Shown: positions 36,602 through 47,949 of the stretch, piece after piece
How positions within the stretch are numbered: position 1 is the stretch's first letter
Layout of the letters: each line of letters begins with the position of its first letter
Source: Hymenolepis diminuta
Taxonomy: Eukaryota > Platyhelminthes > Cestoda > Cyclophyllidea > Hymenolepididae
Reading direction: 5' to 3'
Length of the DNA: 64,000 nucleotides
Assembly (NCBI GenBank): GCA_900708905.1
Contig: CAADRB010000059.1
Location: 619,104-683,103, forward strand
Translations under genes and position numbers: made by a program
The notes under the pieces: model-generated
Seen by the model: the letters and a program-made list of their open reading frames with translations, nothing else
Databases searched by the model: none
What the model was told of the DNA's origin: nothing

Positions 36602-38028
36602 AATGGATACAATTAAATCAACACTGGACCTACCATCACAACGATCACATGCACTAAAAATATCAAGCCGAGCTCTCGGGACAACTTTCAACTTGGTCTA
36701 TTAAAACAACTGTAACTAAATGTGGAAAACAGCTAATATAATTTGTCCTTCTAACTAATAAAATTTAATTTCCACATCTTAATATTTTTTACTGTTTTAA
36801 ATGTTATCCAATAGATTAACATGTATAACGACAATTTTAATTAATGAAATTTTGCTATTCTTTTAGCATGGGTTAAATAGATTGCATCATTATTTTGAAT
36901 CATAGCATTTATATCTGGAGATTAGCTGCTGTTAGCATGGTTCTTTGTTATGTTTATTTTGATATGATTTACCTTTGCAATTACGTGATTGAATTGACTC
37001 AACCGATACAGCTTGAATTTCCATTTTGCCCCTATGATTCCCTGTTCCACTAACTCAGGTTTCCATTTCAGCCCATGGAAGGTGAACTTATAATTCCTTT
37101 TTACACAATTTTAATTCTGTTCTTGGTGCCTGCTAGTAACTCTTGCAAAACGTTTTTATACTTTGGTTCGTTTGTCTCAGTCGTTGCCGTTTGAATTAAG
37201 ATGAAAGGAACAAAGTCAGTGCAATATTCATGAAATTGCATTGCCATATTACATTGGCCTCTGTTAAAAAATGTGTCAAACTTCCATCTCGCCAGATTTC
37301 CGTAGTGGTGCCGAATTGCTTTATTTTTATTAAATTTGACATAACCTATTGTGGAGCTCTAGGCGACATATCTTTTGATATATCTTTAACCCATAAACCG
37401 TCTGAAGTGTCTTCTGACTTTAAAAATGTGTATATGCCTGACTTATCCTATAAATTGTAAATTAAAATGTTTTGAAAAAATATTACTTGTAACGATTTTC
37501 ATTCTGATAATGCTAGTGGAAGATAAACGGCTTAAAATTACTTTTTAAAAGTTACCTCTGTTTATAAACACGATATTCACTTCAGCCTGTTTATGTTTGC
37601 TATTTTGTGATGACATGGAGAATGAATTTTTATCTTCCTCCATCAAATTGTTTTCAAAGCTAAACATTTTTAATTTGATACAAAATACATATACTATCGG
37701 AAATAATATACCTCGATACAAATGATAAATATTTACCTGAAATGAGTTATTTGTTCTCAAGATGGACTGATTTTTCAATATCATGTCCTAAAACAGTTAT
37801 CAATAAATCAAATTAAATATAACCGTTCGCGCACAGAGTGTACAATAGACCAACAGTTTTCGCACAGATTATGTAAACTAATTAGAAGGAAGCGCTCTCT
37901 CTGGTACTGGCTTTGTTTGCGCATGAATACTTGTTTATGTTCTGTCCTGAGAACCAAGCATGGTATATGATGAGCCGAGGCCTTCGAATTTATTCTACAA
38001 CTGGAGGTCCTAGTGATAAGGTGACACT
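36602..38028. promoter_or_regulatory. Divergent intergenic region between LTV1 and the FAS1 gene
   Basis: About 1.4 kb separates the first LTV1 exon found (minus) from the FAS1 start (plus). It must hold the missing LTV1 first exon, unless that lies further off, and the control regions of both genes. A TATATGATGAG-type stretch near 37965-37975 lies about 60 bases before the FAS1 start. No CCAAT cluster was seen. Confidence 0.35.
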
Positions 38029-41000
38029 ATGCGGACCATACTTATTCTCCTTGCAGTGGCTTTTACAGTGACGGCCATCAACTTCGAACAAACTCTCCAA
38101 GCCCCCCAATATGCAGACCCTGATAAATATGGGTTATTTATATCACTTAAATTGTCAAATTTGGAAATATTTTTTTAAAAAATATCATGAATCATGTTTC
38201 CCTTTCAGTTACCGAATGTGTGCCTCTTGGCAACTACCAGATGGTACCCCGCTTTACAGTAGTTGTGACCCATTCGCAATAAATCGATGTGGGGTCCAGT
38301 TGTACGCCTTGACTTTTCACTTAAAGCCTCAAGAAGAATCTCAGAATTTACTCCATTTTTTTCATTCTAGAAAATTCGACTACCGTTGTTGCAGTGGTTT
38401 TCAGCACAGCCATGAATCCCTTGGTGGTGATAGCAACCCTTGTGCAAAATTGGTTCCACAATTTGATGACTGTCCCTCAGTCATTGAAAGCCTAGGTAAG
38501 ATAAGCTTCAAAAATCGTTATTTGCTAATCGTTCAATTTGTGAATTAAAACAAACTGCAAACATGAAAACTGAATTTGTTTTCACAATTTTATTATTATA
38601 CTTTCAATAATTTGAAATACCAACCTCTTGAACTTTCCAACGAATAAATTATTTTGCACTCAAATAAATTAATTACATAAATCAATTCCGGTGAAATAAA
38701 ATTTCCATCCAAAATGACTTAATTTTCTCAATTCATTAATTCATTCCCCTCAAAAGATTAAATTAAGTGTAATTAAAATCTTCAACAAAAAATTTATTAC
38801 CTATTTAAATGTATTCTCAGCGCCAGATTTCGAAGTCTCCACTTTCAATATTTTTATTGTAATTTTTAATAGCTGTTTTCAAGGTCCTTTTGATTATCAA
38901 TTAAAACGATTACAGTAAACATGAGATGGAATCTCATTTTGACAAAATATTAATATTTGAGCTAATATTTTATAGGTTTTAGAAAATTTGCGTCATATCT
39001 TAAATCTCGACCTGAGTTGACCCGCAAGAATGGCCAACCCTATACCATCTTTGTCCCACTTCCTGAAGATGGATCTAGCCTTGATCGCATCTATGGAGGG
39101 TAAGAGCCAAAATTTAATTACTACCACCTACTTATTTCATTTCAGCAATGACCAGGCTGTATCCTACCATGTGGCCAAAGGACGTTACTATGCCGATGAT
39201 TTGAAAAATGGTCTTAAGTTGCAGTCTCTATTCAATAATGAACCAATTGAAATTACCCGCGCTGCCTGTGGAGTATGTTCATACTTGATTCAAACAAAAA
39301 TGCTTCTAACTATCCAAAATCCTTAATTCAATTATTATTTGATTCTAGAGCGTAAACGTTGAATGCTCGGAAATTAGTCAGGCTGATATTGAATGTGGAT
39401 CTGGTCTTATTCACATTATCAGACGCGTGAGTTTCAATCTTCAATGATTCATCCTTATTGTTGTTAGTTTATTTCAATGTGGATTTATTTAATAATTTTC
39501 AGCCATTGGTTCCAAGATCGGGTCTTGAAGGATTAGATAAGTCTTCTGTAATGACTCTTCTTCGAACCAATCCAGAAACCCGTGAATTCTCGAACGACCT
39601 TCCACCAAGTCTCCAAAACGACCTCAGTCGAGTTGAAGACGGTAAATTCTACACTGTTACCGCCCCAAGTTCAGTCTCTTGGTCTGCCCTACGGAGCCTT
39701 TATAGTAAGGAACAGCTACAAACTGTAAGTAGGGCAATCTGCTTAAATATGATGTTAGTAAATTGGGATGAAAATTGTATGTCTTTCAATACCATTCACA
39801 GATTGCCGCATCACATGTGAGTCCTGGGTTGAAGTGCACATCGAATATTGTCAAGACTGAGCAGCCTTATCAGGACATGAAGGGACAGCAAATGACTGTT
39901 GAATGTGGTGTTGTTGGATCACGTGAAGTTCGAAAGATTGTTGATGCTTGTGGAGAAGGGCATGAATTCATCGATGAACATTCGGATCAGGTTGCTGCTA
40001 ATGGTGTCGTCCATGTCATCAAAGATCCAGCGATTCCAACTTCCTGTAGGCTATACAATAATCTTATAGCCATTAATTTTTCTAGTGTTAACCTTAAAGG
40101 ACTTTATTGATCGTCCTGAATGTGCTAAGCATCAGAATATTGATAAATTCATCAATTATCTCAAAGACTGCGATTTGTATATGAATGACGCTGATCAATA
40201 CGCCGTCATTGCTCCGGAAAATCAGGCCTTCGACTGTAGGATTTTGTGATTTGTATGGTAAATAATTAATCGAATTGTAGGGTGGAGCAAATATCCACAG
40301 TTTCAGGCGGAATGGCAACGTTTCCAAACCGATCAAGAATATCGATGTGAAACACTTCGCTACCACATTGTGAAGCATGATGGAAATCTAAAGGATATAA
40401 CTGAATTTTCTGGTCACACTGAAGGTCATCGAACAAATAACAAAGGGAATTATCTCTATGAAACAACTTATTTCACTAAAGGAAAGATGGGCTCAACTGT
40501 AAGTAAATGAATTATAAAATACCCTAATAATTTTAAAAATGGTGAAAATTTGCACTTCTCCCTTAGCTCAATTGGCACTATTCCCCGGTTAATAATCTAC
40601 CACCAATTCAACTGAAGGGTTCCTCTATCTACAAAACTTCAAGGTTAAATGTTATGCCGGAAAAGAATATTACTGACATTCTAGAGGAGCGTGAGGATTT
40701 CTCGTAAGTTTTATATCTCACTACTTAATTTTAAAAGGCGAGAAATTAGCGACAAAATAAAATCGATAATCGAATAAGCAGCGGATTGGTTTAAATATGG
40801 TACTGCTTATTGTGATTTAATCTGTTCTGAAAAAGAAAACATTTGACTGCTATCTTTTCATTTGCAGTCACATGAACAGCATTACTAAAATCGCTCAAAT
40901 GGACAAAAAGGTATTCAGTGTAAACGCACCGAAGAACCTCTACCTTGTTCCTAATGATAAGGGATGGATTGATAAAAGATCAGCTCAGTTGGGTAAAGAG

Positions 41001-41648
41001 TTGGCCAGCCCGGAGTTGGCTCGCTATAAAAGTCAACCTGTTCTTGCTGAGAATGTAAGCTTATAAATTTGATGACATTATAATGTGAATTTTCTAGTTT
41101 GCTAAGCTGAATACTGTTCCCCTCTATCTGTGGGGTGGTGACATTGGCTACTTCGAAAAGAACTCTGTACACAGATTCATGTCAACCGCTGGAGTGGAAT
41201 TAATCTTCTGGATGGATAGTAACGGTGTCATGCGAATTGGTTACGAAGATTTGCAACTGAGTGAATGGGTAAATTCGTAACGCCATAAAATGAAAATCAG
41301 ATATTTTGTTTATCATCAAAATTATGGTTTGCTCACCTCTAGCCCCGAGTTGTAGAATTCAATCTGCCTGGCCGAGATGGTATCACGTGGGTTTTGGATG
41401 GCTTCTTGAAGTGTCCAAACAGTCTCTGCACTTTGCAGTTGGAGGATAGGGACACTTATACATTCTACACTGCCGCTTGTCAAACCCACGATCTTCCAGG
41501 TGAAACGGATGTTAGAACAGCCTTCCAGAATCATCCGACAGAAATTGCCAAACGACATCCTGACCTGTGTGTGGTCATCAAACAAGGTGAGGTCACTACG
41601 GTCAAGGACATCTTCGAGGATGTACCATCTGCTGGTCATGACGACTAA
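38029..41648 (+). CDS. Secreted EMI/FAS1 protein, periostin/TGFBI type
   Basis: Fourteen exons: 38029-38132, 38209-38301, 38371-38495, 38976-39099, 39146-39272, 39349-39426, 39503-39724, 39802-40045, 40086-40235, 40281-40498, 40567-40703, 40868-41054, 41098-41268, 41343-41648. All phases agree; 761 residues. Residues 1-16 are a signal peptide (MRTILILLAVAFTVTA). Residues 36-107 are Cys-rich with YRCCSGF and DCPSVIESLG, the end pattern of an EMI domain (YECCPGY...CP...YETLG). Then FAS1 domains: a first with PYTIFVPLPEDG (H1 box) and GLIHIIRR (H2 box), a second ending NGVVHVIKDP, and two more diverged units to about residue 740. No membrane segment or GPI signal is visible at the Asp-rich end, so it is probably extracellular and adhesive. 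The four-unit layout matches periostin/TGFBI, although units 3 and 4 are weak. It is the best-supported gene model in the window. Confidence 0.9.
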
Positions 41649-43151
41649 ACTACTTACTTAATTAACAATTACAACTTCCTCTCTGATTTCATCTCTTTCC
41701 CCTTTTTGCTCACCTTCTTCCTGACTTCAAAGATACCAAAAATGTTAGATTATTTCCCAATTCTGTTCAGTAAACACCTTCTTTGCCTCGCAGTAAATTT
41801 TTGCTGTCCCTAACTTAGAGTATGGAAGACTTAGTTAAATTATATTCACATAGTAAATAATTTTCGAACAGTCTTTTACGTCTGCAGCCGATTTAAAAGA
41901 TGTGGTTTCAAAATCTTGATATTTACTTCAAACAAGTAAGAATCAACCTTTTTGTTTAAATTAAATGGGGCAGTCAATTGGAAATATCATTAAAAATGGG
42001 AAACATTAAATGTTTCCACTAATAGGTATTTGGAATTAACTTTTAGGGAAGAACACATGTCTTGAGTTCTATGTGGATTGAACTGAGAAGTTGGCTATTC
42101 CACTACCGATATTTCTTCTGCTTAATTAATTAAATAATATTTAAGTTTAATAGTAAATAAAAATCCTACGAAGAGCACATGATTGATCAGCGGATACAAA
42201 GAAAACATTCTTCGTCGCCAATAAATAACTAAGCAACCCCAATGAATGCAAATGTGGCTCGAGTCACTTTGTATTCCTCTAATTGTTCCGTTATGTTAAA
42301 ATCACATTGGAAGATGTGTACCTTGAGTGGTGGTACCAACCACTTCAACATATATGCTATGAGGAAATTAGGGCATGAATCCTGAGATCTGAACTGGAGA
42401 ACACGTAACAGTGTGTCTATGACCATTCGATAAAGTGTTCACGAATTGCATTCAAAAATTTAACACGGTTTTGAATGAGCTGAAGGATGTACCGGCAGTT
42501 AGATATAAGATATTTTCCCCTGACTACTTCTAGGCTTTACCTTCTATCTTCTACCAAACTTTACTGCAGCAACAGAATTGTGAAAGAAGACAGTTGCAAC
42601 CAACAAGGTTTATGAGTAGTAGTTGGCCGGGAGAAGTAGATTGATCTATAGAGCTGGAGGTTACTGTAGGTGCAGCGGTTCTCAGGATGAGTTTAAATAT
42701 TTTGGGATTTGAGATAAACGACTGCAAACACTCGATCACTCAGAAGGCATTAACTCAGCTAGTGAACAACACAGAGCTGTTTAATCTCATGAGTGACGTA
42801 TTGATTGCTAAGGTCGGTTGACTCACAGTAGGAAAAAGTGAGAAATATTTACCAAGAGAATAAACATGAAAATGTTTGCGCTTTAGGAAATGAAAATGAA
42901 AATTTTCAGGAAGCAATTTTCGAAATATCGATGACAAGTTCAATTCGTGGAAAATTAAATAAATTAATTCACTACAGTCTCATTGATATGGCGTTCGTTT
43001 TCAAGTGACCAATATTTGGCCATGTGACGCATTCTATTTCGACCTCTTCCCAAAATCAAAGGAATATTTTTAGTGGATCAGAGGTGCATTGGATGACAGC
43101 ACAGTAAGGAGAGAGAAATGTGGAAGGTAAGAATAGTTGGAAGTGAAGAAC
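41649..43151. other. Intergenic, 3' flank of the FAS1 gene
   Basis: Contains the FAS1 3' untranslated region. A plus-strand stretch at 42680-42830 gives an uninterrupted frame with LNILGFEINDCKHSIT and LTQLVNNTELFNL, reminiscent of a leucine-rich repeat, but it is short, has an in-frame stop shortly upstream and no splice partner. It may be a gene fragment. Confidence 0.35.
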
Positions 43152-43680
43152 TGAAGGATGAATCCATTCTTCTTCGAAATATTTATCTTACGTCATCGCT
43201 AATCACCAAAATTTGATTATCTCGTCCTTAGAGTAACGTCCGTAAATTTTTAACCTTTCCTTTGACCCCAACCACTCTTAGGATGAACATCGTGTGTCCT
43301 CAACTGGCCTATTTTCATCGATCAGAAAAGGTAAGCATACCTCGGACGATAGTAGCAAAGACACCGCTTAGTCGGCTTTGTTATTAACCAGTCCTGTTTG
43401 CACTGACCCTTCCTTTTCCTACAATCGTCCCGACCAATTAAAGCACGCATACAATTATATCCTTATGCGTGTCCACACCCAAATAACGATTATAAATAGC
43501 CTTCCACTACACACACAATACAGGAGACCCTAGCTCGTCAAACGCATCTCCCTTTGCTCCATCCTTCTCCTCCAATTCTCTATTTTCCCTTGAGACTCTG
43601 TACTGAGCTTTGTTCAATACAACCTGTTCAACGCAATCCTCGGAGTTCTTTCATTGTCTATCTAGCTATCTACTGCTACA
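43152..43680 (+). mobile_element. Solo LTR with target duplication
   Basis: It starts TGAAGGATG and ends CTGCTACA, so it has TG...CA ends. GAAC flanks it on both sides (43148-43151 and 43681-43684), a short target duplication. It is 529 bases long with a TATA-like TTATAAATAG near 43490. No primer-binding site or internal coding region follows, so it is a solo LTR left by recombination. The partner at 1-430 (opposite strand) aligns from the same first base. Confidence 0.7.
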
Positions 43681-43684
43681 GAAC

Positions 43685-46600
43685 TATTGGACACATCACA
43701 ACTTTGCACTAGGCAGTGCATCGTAAGAGAGTGGAGTAGAAAGTCAACTGGTTTGGCCTAGTTTATGCGTCACACGGTGATGTATGGGTCAACTGATAGC
43801 GAGCATTCTGTTAAATTGACCCGATTTGACAGTTAGGCTATCCAAATCTAAAGGTCACCATTATGCAAGTGTGACATCATCTCACTTAAATTCAGTGTGC
43901 CTTTATAATTTTTACTACAGTTAATTAATTAATTAATTAAACTGGTACCTCGAGGCGGCGTTTCTTAATAATTTTTTATTTAATGTTGAAAAAGATTTCT
44001 AGAATTGTCGAATAAATGGAAAGAAGAAGTTGTTTGCGATAACAAGAATAAAATTAAAATAATACTGTGAAGTTTGGAAAAGCGGTCAGTCATTTGAATA
44101 AGATTTTATGAATGATCACATTAGATAGGGCACACTCATTACCCTTGATGATACAAACCTTCACAAAGGATAGATCAAACAGCTGATTAAAAAGATTGAT
44201 ACTTTCTCATGAAATGATTTTCTCATCTGATCCTGTTGGATGAATGTCATTCGCTTTAAAGTGCTTCGTTTAATTTAGATACAAATAGTTGAGCTAGCAA
44301 CATTACGATCATTAAGAGGTTCTGCAAACTGTATTAACGTGCACAGTCATTGAAAATAATGCGATCGTGCTGTTTGCGATTTGTAATATATTCCGGCCAT
44401 GCCTTCCTCCTGTAGTTTTTTGTCTGTCTGCCACTGACTTGACGGTACATAGACATTTGCCTTAGTCAAGGCTCCCTAATAAGATAAACAATGGCTACTG
44501 TGACTAAAACTCGGAAGAAAAAAGTAGAGATACGTTTATAACTCTCAATTGCCATTTCATAAAGGTACGACTGCTCCTACTCAGGAGGAAGAAGACCTAT
44601 AGCTAAAACGCCAATATTCCTGTTAAGAAGGTAAAATTAATTATATGAAACTGCATATGTGAGAAAAAATCTGGCTGTCTGATTGGGCAATGATTGCAGT
44701 GATGAGTTCAACAGTGATGATCTTACATATCCAGATGTGAACGTAGAAATCCGATAATTGATGATTCAAATGCGCTACGAGAGATGGAAGTTGTGAGTTT
44801 CTCTCGGGTTTACCGAAACTATTCGATTAGGCTTCCTAATAAATTTCTGTCATACCTTTCACATTTTTGTATATAGGGGGTACGACTTTTTCTGCATAGG
44901 ATAGATATGAGGACACTTTGTTTGTCCGTTTAACATAAAACAAGTTCATTGAGCACACAGACTCAAAAGTTTGTTTGAAAAAGAACCTTAGGATTGTCAT
45001 TCTAACTCGATTATACATACAGTTTGAGATTTCGTATTTGAGTAAAGATCAGATCCTGGAAAGTGGGACTATTTACGCTCTAAAAGTCAATATCCCAACT
45101 AGAAGAAGGATAAACACACGAGTTCTCGTTGTTATAGCGAAAAATTCTTACAGTCAACTCGAACTATATTTCGTGTACCATAATTCATATCAATTCACTT
45201 AAACAATTTAAGGGCAAAGAGTTATAATTTATAATTTACAGAGATAAATTATCACACACTATTCATAATGAGTTATTTGCTGGTCTCTCCTTGAAGTATT
45301 TAATAGCCAATTCCTTAACGAAGGAAAATTGATTCTCACATTTTAAATGACAATTTGTGTCCATTGGTTGGATCGACTTGATAAATAATTCTTTTTTAAA
45401 GGTCAAATAAGTGCAATAAGAGAACAATGAAATTGGAAAAGTTTTTTTCATAACTTGAATCGTATCTCCCTCTATCCGACCTGATGATCCTCTAGGCTCG
45501 ATGTGTCAGTGGAAGCCATTCAAATCTAATCAACTTTAGTGAAAAACTTCCGCAATTTCATCATTTCAAGAACTTTGGCATTATAAGTACTTTTCCCATT
45601 ATAAAGATCATTAAAAAACAACACTGATCAACTTAATCTCCTCTTATGAGCCACTTGGTTGATATTGTCCCAAATTTGTTGTTAGGTCGTCATATTTAAA
45701 TTTAATCTTTCTAGTGCTTACTATAATAAGATAAATTGGAATAAAAAATTAAGCTTTGTGCTAGTAATTTTTAATATGAATTATTATTATTAATTATGAA
45801 ATATATTCTGCTTCTTCTGAGCAAAAATTGTTTGCCGCCTCAAAGCTTTGTATCGGGGCCTGTTAGTGCCCATGCAGAACTCTGTTTCGTCCTAAGATGT
45901 AATCAATTAAAACAAATTTTAGATCCGGAATGTTAAATAAATGTTCCCGCCATCTTTCTTCGAGTTATTTTCTTTAATATAACATTTCACTTACTTGAGC
46001 AAAATAATGGGACTTATGAAATAGCCTTGGAATCGTATTTTTTATAAGTATATTCTTGCAAGTATCTATTACATTAAAATATTAAATGACAAAAGTTAAT
46101 TGTTGTAAATGTCTGAGACAATCGTGCAATTTCAACACTTTCTCAGTTGTTAATAACAACGATCAAAGCGTATTTCTTTTGCAGATGATGGTTCATTAAT
46201 TGATGACCACAGGTTTACAATTTCGGTCTGTAAATGGCTTGAAATTCATGCCTGCATCCACAGAACTATAAAGGTAAATATTTATATGATATGAAAAGCA
46301 TTTATTATCGCTTAACACACAACCCTTTTCAAGGCTTGCCAAAGAGACCCAGCTCTTGCGTCTTTGAACTGAACGATGTATCATGAAGGCTTTTTAAATA
46401 AATAACCCGACAATAATAGATTCTGCCGCCTCTAATGTCAAACAGGAGCGCAGGTTGGAAAATTCATCGAATTTATTGTCGATTCTTTGACCAAAAGGTT
46501 CTATCATAGATTCATTTGGAAGTAATAGATGTATATAGAAAGTTAAATGAAAAGTGAAGTTTGAATATTTTGATATATCTCTCATTGCAAAGACAAATGA

Positions 46601-47949
46601 GTTTTCACAGCATACAATTCGAGCTGGATGGATGTTACAGTTAATGAACCGAATCGGCACCAATTTAGAGTTACCAAATCGTAGGTTCTGTAGAATGAGG
46701 AAAAGGACTGTACTTTTATGTAGTATTATACTCAAATTGTTAATATATGGGGACTTCTAGGGCATACATTGATTTCTAAGTGTAAAACAGGAAACAAAAA
46801 CTTTATCAGGTCGAAAGGCCACTGCAAATATAACGATTGTCACCTCAGGTGGAATTCGAATTTCAATGGCGAAAGTTTACGACAGTTAGCATTTTCTGAA
46901 TCCTCCATTTCGCAAAGTAGTCTGATTCGTCTGATTACAGAAGAAATGTAGAATAACGTTGGGGCCCAGCACAATTTTCCCAAACTGATTTTTAAATCCG
47001 TCATGTTACCCAGTTTATCTTCTGCCTCATATCCCCAATAATAATATATTTCCTGCATTTACCAAGTTAAATCATGTAATGGCTTTTAAATGGAGGTGTG
47101 CTATGCGATCAAAGTGACTCAGCCTTGACCGGAATCTTGGAGACTTTGTTTTTAAATCTGGCCAATAGTATTTAATGCGGTTTGTTAAGATACCAAATCG
47201 AGTACACTAAGAGCGCACTGGTGCACTTGTGGGTTCGTACCTCATGTACTGTCGACTTTGGATACCTAGGCTCAGATTTTTATATGTAAAATCACTAGCG
47301 AAGAATCCATTATTTCCAATGTTAGTCAATCAGCCAATCATTCATCTCATTTCCAGTTCTTTATGAGTACATTTATTTTCTCAATAGTGAACCATCGTTT
47401 GAGCTACTAGTATTCTTCTTTCCTCTTCCGAAAGTCTGAATAGTTGCAGCTCAATAAAGTGGGCGACTGAGCAAATTATAAAATGATTGAACATTTAAAC
47501 CACTTGGTGAGTTTCGATAGCTCTCAATCTCACTATATGCATTTCATCACCAGATTTTCTTGGACTATATTCAATTGTATTTCTGTTCAACTATTTCTTC
47601 TTGACACCTTCTCTCCTTCCTCGTATGACTTCAACCTTGGATCCATCTGAAGTCTTCTGGGCTTTTCATGAGTCATTTTTGAAAAGCACATCAGTTGTTC
47701 TGAGTTCTTTTTCGGGCCTTATTCGATTCCCTTGTTGGGAGTTTGAAAGCTTCCACCGGAGGTAAAGCAATGTTGATGCTGAGGTTGATTTAGTTCCCGC
47801 AATATGTGGCTTCAATTGATTTCTATGCGTGATCTAAACAGCCTCATTCACCAAAGTTCCAGCCGTTCAGGAGTGACCGATTCAGAAATCACGAGCAAAC
47901 ACAAGATCACCAACCGTCAATACACCCTTATCATGATATTTATCTGGCT
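43685..47949. other. Intergenic, no recognised gene
   Basis: Includes a (TTAA)n run at 43921-43940, a retroelement-like fragment at 45085-45165 shared with 24120-24195, and a tRNA-like stretch near 47205-47240. Open frames at 46394-46760 and 46840-47058 are on both strands and interrupted; I could not assign them. Confidence 0.4.

Noticed and set aside
46394..47058. Pair of minus-strand frames that might form a gene
   Set aside because: Frames are broken, no motif was recognised and no splice sites connect them.
47205..47240. Candidate tRNA with GGGTTCGTACCTC
   Set aside because: B-box-like but no cloverleaf can be drawn; more likely a tRNA-derived repeat.
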